This document shows positions 20,234 through 31,524 of a stretch of 64,000 bases of DNA, piece after piece. Every line of letters begins with the position of its first letter. Positions within the stretch are counted from its first letter, which is position 1. A program made the translations under genes and the position numbers. The stretch lies in contig JAZAYU010000010.1 of NCBI GenBank assembly GCA_038501625.1, positions 310,001 to 374,000 on the forward strand, written 5' to 3'. Origin of the DNA: Corbicula japonica (taxonomy: Eukaryota; Mollusca; Bivalvia; Venerida; Cyrenidae). The notes beneath the pieces were generated by a model. The model did not search any database. It worked only from the letters and a program-made list of their open reading frames with translations, and was not told the origin of the DNA.

Positions 20234-20465
20234 CACTGTAGCGCTATTTGTGCAGTGTGGCGGCCATTAAAAGTCTCCCCGTACATATAGCCAGTACTGT
20301 TATCAGTATAATAACCCGTTACCGATGTCATGCAGTGATGGTAACGTATATCAGGGCTATCCGATCAACCTTTTTCGGGGTTGTTTCCGGCTAGCTCAAT
20401 TGGTTGCGTTGTCCGTAGTGATGGGCTATGCGCTGTCGCCGTGACGGTGTAAGTTCGATCCCAAG
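20234..20465 (+). repeat. tRNA-like SINE family, copy 3
   Basis: CACTGTAGCGCTATTTGTGC to AAGTTCGATCCCAAG. The A box is GCTAGCTCAATTGG (about 20391) and the B box is AGTTCGATCCC (about 20451). The region between is CGTTGTCCGTAGTGATGGGCTATGCGCTGTCGCCGTGACGGTG. The 5' region is the same 150-bp block as in the other copies. Confidence 0.8.
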
Positions 20466-20929
20466 TATAAGGAAATATAATTTTAAGAAGATGATTGAAA
20501 ATAATAGAAACAATGTGCTTTTCAGGTATATAATAAATGGTTTTTAATATATGGCTGCATGTTTGCATTCATAAACACTTTTATCTCTGTATTTATTTTT
20601 CAGAAGCATATTTTCTGATGAATAAATTAAAAAGGCAGAAAGAACATAAAAATCGTAAACAGAAGATCGGGCAAGAAAAAAATCATCTACAGACTGATCG
20701 TGGAATGCATCCAGGAAAATTGTAAGAATTTCAGCCGGTCTGGAAATTGGCTCTGCAATATAAAAGAAGTTAAATTAAAATGTCTAATATATTCTGTATT
20801 CCTTCTTTTTTATAATTGTATGACTATCGTCAAAGGCACCGAAATTAGAATCAATGCATTTTCGGTTTACTTTTGACCGGTTCGCCGGTCGTAAACCAGT
20901 ACATACAGAGTCTTTGTTTTGTTTAGAGA
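20466..20929. other. No feature seen
   Basis: No supported gene or repeat. The 62-codon Lys-rich frame at 20537-20725 is not recognised. Confidence 0.3.
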
Positions 20930-21007
20930 GAATCTGTACCGAGGCATGATGACTGCACTGATCCTGAAACAAACCGAATAAACATGGAATATAACATGTT
21001 TCGGACC

Positions 21008-21936
21008 TTAAAGGGACAACAGGACTATATAAACCTCAAGATGGCGCTGGGGCAGGCTTTTCTATAATTTTATGCATGTAACACATCAAGTAGCCCTTCT
21101 TTTATTAAAATTTGAAAAAACAACTACTGAAAAAATATTGTGACAGTTTTCACAAATGTACATTATAAGCCTTTTAAACATTTCATAAAAAAAATTAATT
21201 AAATAGGTGACTCTCAGAAAAAGTTTAAACCTCTCTGTCAGAAAATTTTGAATTTCCCGGGAGGTGTGTCTAACTGATAAAACACTGTGTTTGTAAACAC
21301 AAGCATGTGCTAATGTTTACATTTAGCAGCTAGAAAGCATGAACAATAAGACTGAAGATTAATCTCACAGAGAATTATGAAATGTTTAGCTTTTTATCCT
21401 CTGTGCTCTATTTTGCCTAAATTATTTCCTTTGCAACAGAATCTGCCATTTATAATAATGTTTCCTTTCAATATCATAAATGAATAAACAAATATAGCTT
21501 TCAAAAAAGAATCTTTCTACAAAAGTTTAAATGATTTCTGCTACTTCAACAGGATTGCAAATAAATTTTGTGAAATTATCTTTTTTGATGTTGTGATAAT
21601 AGAAACATTCTTGGCTAAAGTTATGAATGACATGTTTAGTGTTAGACTGCTTGTTTTTACAATAAATAGGAAAATATGAATTTAAATGAAAGAACACAAA
21701 AACAAAAAAGAGAGGAATTAGACCAAGATATAAAGAAATTCAAAGGAACCCTGAAAGGAAAAATAGAAGTTCATAATCAGTGCAAATGGAGTCTTACATT
21801 CTATCGGCTGCTGCAGTGCAGTGACTCACTCTGTACAGGCTATTTTTGGTACAGTTAATTATAACTAGCAGATAGATTTCATGTCAAACCACACCCCAAA
21901 ATACTCGTTGCCGAGGCAGCAAATGCTGCCCTTTAA
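21008..21936. mobile_element. piggyBac-like non-autonomous insertion at TTAA
   Basis: TTAA at 21008-21011 and 21933-21936 bounds 921 bp. The ends are AGGGACAAC on the left and the complement of AGGGCAGC on the right, a short inverted repeat typical of TTAA-specific piggyBac-type elements. Copy A of the host block (15158-15175, CGGAAGTTAAACAGGAATCAC) shows the unfilled site with a single TTAA, as does 14596-14606. No transposase is present; a 60-codon Lys-rich frame (21676-21858) is not convincing. Confidence 0.75.
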
Positions 21937-22299
21937 ACAGAAATCACATGAACGGTGAATGACGATGATATTTATCTAGCAGACAGGCACACTATAATAC
22001 TTAAGACAAATATAGAATGAAAGACATCGTTTTCTGTTTTTATTTCAACCCAAATCTAAAATAAACATACCCGGTCACGATAACGACAACGTGGACAAAT
22101 GACAAATATAGAGTGTGATAGAGATTTTTTTTGTTTTTATTTCAGCCCAATAAAAAATAAACATACACAGTCACGACAACGACTTCGTAAAAAGAACACC
22201 CTGTCATTAAGTAACTTTACTAAATAATATGTTACGACGTGGATATTTGCTGTTTTTTTTAGAAATGGCGTCATGTTTTGAGATAGCGTGACTACTTAA

Positions 22300-22690
22300 A
22301 AAATGAGAGCATATGTTTATAAGAATGAATGTTTCAAATAAGACACCACAAACAATTAGAGAACTATAGAATCCTTGGGTTATCGCCTAGGAAAAGTCAG
22401 CGACAAAACAATTTGACACTGGGTGTTTAAAACAGGTTCTATGGTGCACCAACCGCACATTTGCCCCAACAGATTCTCATATGAACAAACAAGTATTAGT
22501 GGTAAAATAACTCCAACCCACTCATCAGCTCAACAAAGCACACAAACATATAAAACATAAGAAGCTAAAAGGATTGCAAAACCACAGGGTGGGTACTTAA
22601 TCTTTCCGAGACTAGTGCACCTGGAGGAGTCAAATCAGCAAGAACAAGATGACAGGGATAAAAAACGAATCGAGTTTCTAGGGTCTTTTT
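22300..22690 (-). repeat. RT retroelement 3' UTR copy
   Basis: In reverse: GACACCACAAACAATTAG, TTGGGTTATCGCCTAGG, ACACTGGGTGTTTAAAACAGG, GGTGCACCAACCGCACATTTGCC, TCATCAGCTCAACAA, CATAAGAAGCTAAAAGGATTGCAAA, ATCTTTCCGAGAC and CACCTGGAGGAGTCAAATCAGC. It belongs to block copy B, and the matching part in copy A is 16260-16440. Confidence 0.75.
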
Positions 22691-23638
22691 AACAACATTT
22701 TCTCATATATCTTCATAAACTCTTTAACCACTTTAGTTTGTTATATGATTTGTTTTATTTAATATTAAATACATTCAAAAAGGCTTATTAAGCAAAGAGT
22801 GCCATTTCCCTAAAATAACTTTGAGATTGTCAGAAATATTACCAAGGTAACATGTTCTCAATACGTGACGTCCATTATTGTTGTAATTATGTCAATGCCA
22901 AATAAAATTTATCATCTCCGTGTTTCCCCGAGAGCTCCCAATGTGTTTATTAATATCCATTGCGCTTTAATTACAGAAACAATGTGTTTGTTTTCTCTAT
23001 GGTACTTTATTCTATTACTGTTTCTTCAATTCAAGCCATTAATTCCTCCCCCGTCGTCTCGAAAATATCGCAGACCGTTATAGCATTTTGTCAGTTTGCA
23101 CAATAGCATGATGGTTAATATACTCAGAGTTGAACACGTTTCCTATACCCCTGAGAGAAAAATGCGTTACTCCTATAAAAATGCGACCTTTTGTCTCTTT
23201 GTTTCAATTGTTAATTCAGAAATGGCGAGCAAAGAATACAATCAATTTGTCATTCTTAAGAAGGATGTCTGTCTTCCACAAAAACCGCGAGAGAACAGTT
23301 TTTTGAATGAATGTGTGTATAGTCTTGAAAGATTCTTCAAAAGTCAGGTATCAAAGAAACGTGAGCAGTCGTTTCCGGTGGGGATTGCTCTGTTTCCGGT
23401 GTCGATCCTTGACAAACGTCAAAATTTAATTGAACTTGTCTTTCCTTGGAATAGATATATATTCTTTGAAATGTGGAGTATGATATGTAAAGCGTTTCTA
23501 AAACTTGTCGCCGTCTAAACATGGACACTTATGGTATTAAAGCTGTACCATGCGAAAGTATTTCTTTGGGAAAATGACGTAATTCCTTTCAATTTGACAC
23601 CCCATTTTTCCAAATCGTGTAAATCCGAGGAGATATGG

Positions 23639-23652
23639 GGGGGGGGGGGGAT
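23639..23652. repeat. Poly-G run
   Basis: About 14 consecutive G. It directly follows the right border of block copy B and may be polymorphic or an assembly weak point. Confidence 0.9.
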
Positions 23653-23827
23653 GTAGACGAGTCATACGATGACAACGATATCGACCCGAATCTCGTTTAT
23701 CTTAGCAATTACGCGTGTACCTAACATCAAATTTGATTGGCTGAAACTGGGTTATAATAGGCTAACTTAGGCTGAAATCATCGAATCAAATTCGTCGTAA
23801 CATAATATCAGTGTAATATCAGGCAAA

Positions 23828-24037
23828 ATGGCGCCCTCGATGGAGAGCATGAGAAAATGAAAATGAAGTTCTTAAAATCGGATTGAGATACCAATTCGCT
23901 AGAAATAGATGTCAAAATAAATGGAATTCGGAATGGCTCTCAGAATGCGACAAAAACGGTGACAGGTTGGAAATCTGGCTTAGAAAGGCCGATATTCCAG
24001 GCGCTGCATATTGCGAGTGCTGTGTCAAGACAATTAA
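23828..24037 (+). pseudogene. BED-like zinc-finger first exon, frame-broken
   Basis: From about 23850 the frame reads ENENEV...RCQNKWNSEWLSECDKNGDRLEIWLRK....YCECCVKTIKY. The pattern KWN.EWL...DKNGD.....WL.K.......C..C.K.I.Y is what I know from N-terminal BED-like (C..C) domains of hAT-type transposases and derived proteins in molluscs and other invertebrates. An ATG at 23828 (ATGGCGCCCTCGATGG, strong context) opens a 10-codon frame that stops just before the conserved frame, so one base change separates them. The conserved part ends at a possible donor, AATTAA|GTACGC. No later exons were found. A relic first exon is the best reading. Confidence 0.5.
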
Positions 24038-24304
24038 GTACGCTTATAATTTTGTTTGTTTAAAAAAAAAAATAATAATTTTTTTTTTGCAAGCATAAGA
24101 TTTAGTTTTGTAGCCTTGTGATTCTTCATGTAATGAAAAGAGAGAAAAAAATCATTTAGTCTAATCAGTGGCTTGATTGACATAATTTATTAACATTCTC
24201 AATTGTCAATTTTCAACATGACAAAAGAATATATTGTTGAGAAAAAATATATTTTAGAACAATTGTGTCTCAGGAAAACACAAGAATAAGCCTTGAAATT
24301 TACT
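24038..24304. other. No feature seen
   Basis: AT-rich, with A and T runs near 24061-24090. Confidence 0.35.
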
Positions 24305-24405
24305 AAAATTCAGGAGCTTCCGGGGGCCCCAGGCACCCTGGACCCCTGGCCAGGGCTTTGCCCTGCACCCACCGGGGGCCCTAGCGGCCTCCAGGCTACC
24401 AGCTT
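24305..24405. repeat. GC-rich degenerate tandem repeat
   Basis: CTTCCGGGGGCCCCAGGCACC, CTGGACCCCTGGCCAGGGCTTTGCCCTGCACCCACCGGGGGCCCTAGCGGCC: repeated GGGGGCCC and GGGCTTTGCCC words in an otherwise AT-rich region. Similar arrays are common in marine invertebrate genomes. Not coding. Confidence 0.6.
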
Positions 24406-25067
24406 TATTTCAGGCTTTTACCTTTTTCTAACTTTGACCCTGTATAACGAGTACCGATAACATTTGTTATTGATTTGATGAAAGTTTCATTCATAAATCA
24501 AAACCAGTTCTAAAATTAATGTGTAACTAACTTGTTCTAGAGCTACCTCAAAATAACCTAAAGTTTCACAATAACAATTATTTAAGTGTTAGGTTTCATG
24601 TGGGTAATATTAGATGTATGTAGAAAACAACAATTATAAGGAAAAAGATGAAAAATGCATTATCAGGCGCTGCCAAACCCAGAACACACAACCTCCTCAC
24701 TCAGGCTAAATGAAGAGAAGGAAATAGAGCGTGGGTTTATAAGAAGATTTATTTAAAAAAACACACCTGTATAAGGTGCTATGCAGGTGCTTAGACTGAA
24801 ATGTATTGTACATTTTGCTGCTAAGATTATATCTCTTTATGCCTGAATGTTTGTTGGTTGGTTCCTTGTCTCACATCTATGTTTCTAAATACCACTAACA
24901 TGAATCCTTTTGGGGAACCCTTTCAATGTCAATGTTTATAAATAAACTGCTCAAATCCCGCGCTCACGGAGATAGTACAACAAAACTATTTGATCAGTAT
25001 GGTTTATTAATAGTGCTGCTAATAAAAAAAAACATCAGCACAAAAATTATTGTCTCGTTAAATGCTT
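24406..25067. other. No feature seen
   Basis: AT-rich spacer without supported features. Confidence 0.35.
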
Positions 25068-25380
25068 CTTTAAACTGATGTAAATTTATTTTTGCAATGC
25101 TATTAGCTTCTTGTATTTGTGCATGCACACAAACTTGTTCAGCTGATGGATGAGTTGGAGTTATGTCACCAAGACAACTTGTACTTGGGTGTCGATATGA
25201 GAACCTGTTGGGGCAAGTGTAATGTTGGTGCACCCTAGAACATGCCCAAGTGGCAAATTATTTTGCCACTGACCGTTCCGAGGCGATAACCGCAATGGTT
25301 CTTATTTCGTTAATTGTTTGTGGTGTCTTATTTGAATTTGAAATACTTTCAAACACCTCTTTTCCTCTCTGCAGCGTGAT
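25068..25380 (+). repeat. RT retroelement 3' UTR copy, sense on +
   Basis: In sense order: GCTTCTTGTATTTGTGCATGCA, AGACAACTTGTACTTGGGTG, GAGAACCTGTTGGGGCAAGTGTAATGTTGGTGCACCCTAG, CAAGTGGCAAATTATTTTGCCACTG, CCGAGGCGATAACCGCAATGGTTC, TTGTTTGTGGTGTCTTATTTGA and CCTCTTTTCCTCTCTGCAGCGTG. The open frames inside it are products of the repeat. Confidence 0.8.
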
Positions 25381-26330
25381 TAAACGAGATCCAAAGAATT
25401 TATGCGGATTGTTTTGTGCTGTTAAGGATGAATATACCTTTATGTTGATAACTTAAAGGAACTGTCTACACGAAAGCCCGGTAAAATACATACAATGCAT
25501 TTTTAATAAATTTCTATGATATCGAGGTACAGTTTCATTTCGAAAGTTTATGTAATGTAGACGGCTATTTAAATATTTGTATATATGGAATTCTATAAGT
25601 GTATGGAGGAAATTGCTTATGAATCGATTGATTGTTATGTAATAGATTTATTTTAAGAACGACCCATAGAGTTTTTAAAGTATAAAATAACAGTCATTAA
25701 ACTAATATTGGTTTTATCAAAGAGTAATAAAAAGGACGAATTTTAATAACTTGTTCTCAACAGTTGTCGTTCTTTACATGAAAAGAACGAAGAGAAATCC
25801 ACGGCAATTATTTAAAACCATTTGCATCCCTAAACCTATAATTCACTGACATTCTAAACTCATTTTGATTCAATGTCGAATTAAAACGTCTAACGTCATA
25901 TCTTTATAGGTTTATAGGTCATTTACAAAACAAAATAAAATATTTGTTAAATGGCTCATACATATTACCTTCTACACCAAAACCTGAGCTATACCCCATC
26001 GAATAAGAATTTATAAAGAATTTCAAAGCACCACATTTAAAATTTTTCGAAGGGAGGTTAATGCGTTGGTTGGGAATTTTAGCGTTGCTTATCGAGGACT
26101 TGTTGTTTTGATGAATGTTTTGTGATTTTTTAACAAAAAGAATTCGAGAAATTAATTTAATTTGAATTGTTTTACTGAGACCAGTGAGTTTGTCTTTTAT
26201 TTAGTTAGGGCCTAAGACTATGTGAAGTGAACACAATGTTGAGAAAGAAAATGCCTGATATTGACACGATTAAAATTTTTATTTATACGTCAATCTGCTT
26301 TTTAAATCGTGAAAACATATAGAGGATATT
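25381..26330. other. No feature seen
   Basis: About 950 bp of AT-rich sequence without gene, RNA or repeat that I can support. Confidence 0.4.
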
Positions 26331-26472
26331 TGTTTGTTTCAGCGAAATATCGATTTATTTTTACACGTGAACTCCATAAATTGATATTTCACTAGTGGCG
26401 TTGCCACGAGTGAAAATGCCAGTTTCTGAATTTCACAAGTGAAATAAAATCGATATTTCACTGAAACAAACA
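26331..26472. mobile_element. Foldback MITE, TGTTTGTTTCAGYGAAATATCG ends
   Basis: TGTTTGTTTCAGCGAAATATCGATTT at left faces AAATCGATATTTCACTGAAACAAACA at right, with inner inverted words TTGATATTTCACTAGTGG/CACAAGTGAAAT. About 142 bp, non-coding. No target duplication is evident. Confidence 0.8.
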
Positions 26473-27330
26473 GATTTTTTTTTATTTTATGTTTTTTTGT
26501 TAACAAAGTATTCAGTAAAGAACTGGAAACTTAGAGTTTCTTGTTCCGTGTGAATGTTCCCCCAAAACTATAACCGCTTAACGTTCAATCATAACTGATG
26601 AATCAATAGACTATAGTTCAGGAATTCGTATCAGATTTAAGTATTTTAAACAGCTTATCTATCACTTTTTTTCGAAAGAAACTGAAAAACAACACCTAAT
26701 TTTATTTAAAATTACATCATTTTGAAAAGAAACATCATGCCATTAATGGAGTACCAAACAGTGGTCAGATGTTAAAAAAGTAGTTCGGCAAAATCAGTGA
26801 AAATGAAAATGGTAATACAGTTTTAAAACAGTGAAATACCTTTTTTATTTCACTGAGAAAACTCTACATACAATTAATGTCCATGTTATTTTCAAATAAT
26901 TTAATCTTATGATTTTCAGATTAATATGTTACCTTAAGTCTTTCTTCTAAGCTATAATGTATCGATTTCTGTTGTTGTCTTTCAAGCAGTTTAAAATCTT
27001 ATTGATAATTTTTTTTATCAAGTGGGAATGACTTTTTCTTACATTATACCAGAGAACACCCCCATTTAGAATGAGTCGCGTGCTAACATGAGTGAAGTCA
27101 CGTCATCAGGCAGAGCCTCATTTATGCAAAAACTCTCACACTCACACTCGTTGACAGATTTTTTTTTCCATTTTCACCTCACTCTCGTAATTATAATTCT
27201 TAGAATTCTCGTATATTGTGTAGAAAGTCTGGCCCTAACTAAAATTCAATAATTAATTTGTTAACAAATGACAGTTTCTCTAAGATTCAATTTCAACTTA
27301 GAAAACTGTTGTTCGAAATGACTTTACGAA
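26473..27330. other. No feature seen
   Basis: AT-rich. ACTCTCACACTCACACTCG near 27128 is a short purine/pyrimidine-biased stretch. No genes. Confidence 0.35.
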
Positions 27331-27475
27331 ACGTGGCGGTCTTAAAACGTCTCCCCGTACTTTCAATCAATACTGTTATCCTTTCATCCCTCAAGGGCTT
27401 GTATTTTACAGTCATGAGGATGTGTTTTGTGAGTGTGGCGATTTCTGATATGCATATTTCACTTTTTTCATTAGT
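27331..27475 (+). repeat. Composite of SINE 5' fragment and retroelement tail
   Basis: ACGTGGCGGTCTTAAAACGTCTCCCCGTACTTTCAATCAATACTGTTATC (27331-27380) is the 5' block of the tRNA-like SINE family. TGTGTTTTGTGAGTGTGGCGATTTCTGATATGCATATTTCAC (27420-27466) is the RT retroelement 3' end. The 84-codon frame here is a by-product. Confidence 0.65.
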
Positions 27476-27931
27476 CTTCCTGTTTCTAGAACATACTGAA
27501 TCTGAAATTTAGGAGAATGTTATGCTTTCATATTTACCTGTTTAGTTTGTCGGTCAAAATCAGAATAAATTGAACAAAAATGTTATGCAGTTGATGCTTG
27601 ATTTGACAGTCGTATTGAAAATCAGATCATTACAGCACTTGGCCTTGTAGTCATTCAAAAAATATAAAAAGGTCTAGGTCTCCTATAACCTTTTTGAGTT
27701 CTCAAACGTGCTTGGTTTTTTATAATATAATTTTTATCCAATCGCATAGAACAAAGTCGTTCGTGGGTAAAATAATGACTTTAAAGTATAATCTTAAAGA
27801 TTAAATTTCCCAAAAGCGTTATAATAATTTCATTAATTTATTTATTTATCCGTGTGTAGACGTATATATGATTACTGAAGAATCATCATATATTTTTATT
27901 TGAGAACTCAAATTTCTTCTCTCTTCAAATG
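27476..27931. other. No feature seen
   Basis: AT-rich, no supported gene. Confidence 0.35.
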
Positions 27932-28022
27932 CGCGCTCTCTCTCTTCCTCCCTTCTTTTTCGCTGCGTGGGGAGGCTGTGTTTTGTGAGTGTGGCGATTC
28001 CTGATATGCATGTATTGCTTTT
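27932..28022 (+). repeat. RT retroelement 3' tail
   Basis: CTCTCTCTTCCTCCCTTCTTTTTCGCTGCGTGGGGAGGCTGTGTTTTGTGAGTGTGGCGATTCCTGATATGCATG: a clean copy of the terminal 70 bp of the family. Confidence 0.8.
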
Positions 28023-30554
28023 TTTTTAAACTACGAGATCGTGCAAGACTTGAACCATATTTTTGAAGCTTTCGGTGAAAAACAAAATATACATAATATT
28101 TTTAAATCGGCTTTATTACTTAATAATAATAATTTGATTTTTATAAGAAAATAAAATGACATGGTTTACACGTTAAAAAAATAAGGGCTTAGTTTAATTC
28201 TGAAATTTTCATCACCGATTGCTTATTATTCTTATAAAATATAGGTGGTTCAGTTAAATTTTAAAATAATCAAATGTGAAGGTAATATGTTACGTGTCTT
28301 ACTGTATTCAATCAAATGTGAAGGTAATATGTTACTGTCTTACTGTATTCAAACGTGCATTAGGTTTATGTTCAGGTATATTTAATGGAGACCTAAGTAA
28401 AATCTGTATTGCTTTCATTTTGGTATACAGATGTGATATGTTCGCAAAAACATGAAAAACACGTCATTTATCCCAAACGGTATTTTATTACGAAAAAAAA
28501 AACATTGTTAACAATGTTTTCACACTTGATACGTCTTTCATTGTCTGTAAGTTTTGACAATACATGAAATGTATATTACGTTATTGTCGGAAATGCTCTA
28601 AATTTAGTAGGGATGGCAAAAAAGAAAAAAAATGGCATTCGAATATCCGAATTTGTTCTATATTCGAATATTTGATAGTCGTTTATGAATCTGATCTCTT
28701 TGCCTTGGTCTGTCATTATGATACAATCAATCACTTTCATTTTAATACATGTATTGACATACTCCTGTTCTGTTACGTTTTCATAAGACTAAGCTATATG
28801 TTCAAACAAAATCTCATTTTCTTCGCCATGAAATCATGAGCTGTCCAATTGCTGCTTGATAAGCATTTTCGGTCAATTTAACGAGACCAAACAATCTTCA
28901 ATTTTTCAATTTTTCTATCTTTTTTTCTATCTTCATCCAAATGTAAAATTCAATTGTAAACCAGTGTATTTAAATTCGCTCATCTTGTGAAAAATATGAA
29001 ATGCCGATTTGCATTTCAAAGAGAACTTTGAAAGACACCTTATACGATACAATTATAGGAAAATATTGAGGGCTCTTAGACACTGACCTGCTAAAGATTA
29101 AAACTATCCTAAGAGCATGATCTCACGGATTCGTAACTCAGCTGTTATGTACTGTGGTTGCATTAATGTTCGTTGCCATAATATTCTGTGGTTATCAATA
29201 AAATCTTATTTTCTCTAATAACTTAATTAATGGTTTTTAACAGTCAAAACCCACTTTTATTACAATTCTATATTCACAGGGATTTTAAAATTCGTAGATT
29301 GACCTACCCACGAAGCCTATGCAAAATATTACCCCAAAAATATGCAATGAGTCCACACTTATGCATTTTTGTCTTATGTTCAAACTAATGGAGAACAATT
29401 CAAACTTCTGAATTATATTTTTAACTAGGGATGTTTACGGATAACATTTTCGGTATCCGGATATCTGTATATACTATCCGTTTACTAACCGGATAACTGT
29501 ATATATCGGTGACTTTTTCAGTTACATGATGAATACTCCCGCTTTTTGAACAAGGATATAGTTGTACTTAGGATCTACGACAACTCTGCGAAAGACACAA
29601 TGTCGAAAAATATTTTATCCTGCGACACTTGACCGAATAATTGTTATGTTTCTTTTGTAAATCTGCCAAGTGTCGCAGCAGATTATTAGCGTTTTGTAAC
29701 GATTAATCGGAGGTCTTCTTGATTTTAGTTTTACTTCTAGGATTATGTTCACTCGATTTGACCACGAGATAGTTATGCACAGTGCAAAATAAGTGATTTG
29801 TTGATTTCAATGCAATAAAGTAATGAAACTTGTCAATTCGTTCTTGTTCTTCTTCTGTTGCAATTAATGCAAGTTAAAATTTCAAGGTCGGTCACTCGAA
29901 CTGTCAATCTGTTTTAACCCTTGCTTTCATAATAGCTTTAGCGCATGTGCGAACAGTGTAATATAACGACCAGCATCCGAGCCGTCTGTTCAGGATAATT
30001 ATGCAATCTTCGCTTTTTGGTCAGAATTATCCTAACAATCAACGTTAAGTAACGTCTAAACGTAAAGAAAAGGTTAAACTTTCACAAAAGAATATTTCAA
30101 GGGTTGTATGTCCGAAAGACTGTCGTTATTATATTGAAGTTATGAATGAGTTACGGCATTCTTGTGTGCAATCGTCGAATTTTTTATATGCATAAGATAC
30201 ATAAAATATGTATTGTAAAGAAGTTATTGCATAATAAAGACAGTACCCGAAAATTCAAAAGTAACACTTTTGGCTTATTGTAATAAAATCACAAGAAAAA
30301 AACAGATTGAACCAATACATTGTTACTTTATGAAACTGTTAATAATTCACTGGTTTTCCTCACCATTAGAAATGTAAGACACAAATGAAAAATAAATATC
30401 TTTATGAAAGTGAATATTAAACTATGCCAATGGTCTGTTTTAGAAACCGTAAAAGCTCCCATCGAAATTGCATGTTCACACAATTTTCCTCTATATAAGG
30501 TGCTTGTAATTTAAAAAAAAAACTCAGACTTGCTAGCAATGGTTCTACAAAGAA
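28023..30554. other. Largely featureless; 42-bp tandem duplication at 28269-28351
   Basis: ATCAAATGTGAAGGTAATATGTTA...CTTACTGTATTCA occurs twice at 28269 and 28311. TAGTAGGGATGGCA near 28607 with ATTCGAATATCCGAAT, and ACTAGGGATGTTTACGGATA near 29426 with GGATATC/CCGGATA words, resemble ends of hAT-type MITEs, but I could not pair them. No gene is supported in this 2.5 kb. Confidence 0.35.
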
Positions 30555-30569
30555 ATAACCGCTGTCTAG

Positions 30570-31025
30570 CTTAAGGACAGATTCAGGCTGGTCTATCTTA
30601 CCAACAAATCGCCAACCGTTTGGTGTCCATCGGTCTACAAATTATCGCCTTCACCAGCATTTTCGTACTACTGGTACCGTCAACGACCGACGGAGACCAG
30701 GCCATCGAAGCGTGATGAAAGCACGCCAAAATATCAACATTCGCCTGAAACACATTGCGAAACTGTTTAGGACAGAAACTGCTAGAAGTATTTAAGGACG
30801 CCGAAATCCGACGGTCTCTGCTCGCACCATTCACTGACGTTTGAGGCATTCCGTGGCCTACCATTATTTCCACGCCATAGACTTGCAAGAAGACGCTGGT
30901 CAGCCGCCAATGCCCGTTGGCGCTTTAACAGATGAGACAGCTTTTTTTACTGATCGGACAAAAGTTATGGTCGACTTGACAGACCGAAGAAAGCGTGTGT
31001 ACCGAAAGGTCAAATATATCCTAAA
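30570..31025 (+). pseudogene. Tc1-family transposase, degenerate
   Basis: QIQAGLSYQQIANR (about 30580-30620), then after a 1-nt frame change FGVHRSTNYRLHQHFRTTGT and NDRRRPGHRSVMKARQ: the paired HTH and GRPR-like linker of Tc1 transposases. ETARSI-stop-GRRNPTVSARTIH-stop-RLR follows (second HTH, stops at 30794 and 30833). Then come ANARWR (in another frame) and FFTDRTKVMVDLTDRRKRVYR, the region around the first catalytic Asp (FTDESRF in the family; here D followed by R, so E is replaced). The sequence stops before the second and third catalytic residues. No inverted ends were found. Dead copy. Confidence 0.8.
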
Positions 31026-31433
31026 GCATTAAGTAACAGCCAAATATTCCGTTTTGGTTGTGATTTTTTAGATTTTGGCTATTAACATGAAAAAACGGAA
31101 AATTGAAGTTTTGGGGCAATAACAAACTATCTGCTTTAGGGAATTCGATGCCGCCGTCAAAAAAAGAATCATTCTGAATTTCGTAAACTAAGAAATATGG
31201 AATGGGATGAAATTGAACGAACGTGAAGATCGTTTTACAATACTGACTTTTTATCTTTACTATTTCGGGAAGCATTATCACGTATTTTTAATGGAAAGAA
31301 CAATATAATGTAAATATGAAACTCATGTATTTATCTTAGTGCAATCTTATCTTTAGAAGCGATAAGACATAGGTCGGAATATTCTAGATTGGGGACACAT
31401 TTTTAGCCTTTCTGATCCATAAGTACTTTCAAT
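31026..31433. other. Presumed 5' region of the repeat-protein gene
   Basis: AT-rich sequence upstream of the first coding exon. No TATA box or initiator can be assigned with confidence. The 86-codon frame on - (31021-31281) is unrecognised. Confidence 0.3.
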
Positions 31434-31524
31434 ATGCGGTTTTTGAGCAAATTCTTCATATTTTCCTCTGTTTGGGTCCTTGGATTATGCTTTACGACAA
31501 AACTGCATTTGTGCCTTTGTACTG
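31434..31524 (+). CDS. Exon 1: start codon and signal peptide
   Basis: 30 codons plus 1 nt. MRFLSK is the n-region, FFIFSSVWVLGLCF the hydrophobic core, TTKLHLCLCT follows. The donor G|GTAAGTAC is near-consensus. The last G joins AC of exon 2 to make Asp. The upstream frame has no competing ATG nearby. Confidence 0.65.

Larger units (their letters stand above)
20930..23610 (+). repeat. Repetitive block, copy B
   Basis: Direct-repeat partner of 15060-17440, separated by about 6 kb. It is split at 21008-21936 by a TTAA insertion and includes a retroelement 3' UTR copy at 22300-22690. Copies A and B show many substitutions and small indels, so the duplication is old or both are members of an interspersed family. 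A 105-bp third piece is at 18118. Confidence 0.75.

Noticed and set aside
27258..27512. 84-codon open frame
   Set aside because: Composed of a SINE fragment and a retroelement tail.
28606..29520. Paired hAT-type ends TAGGGATG at 28607 and 29427
   Set aside because: Both lie in the same orientation and the interior words differ, so they cannot be the two ends of one element.
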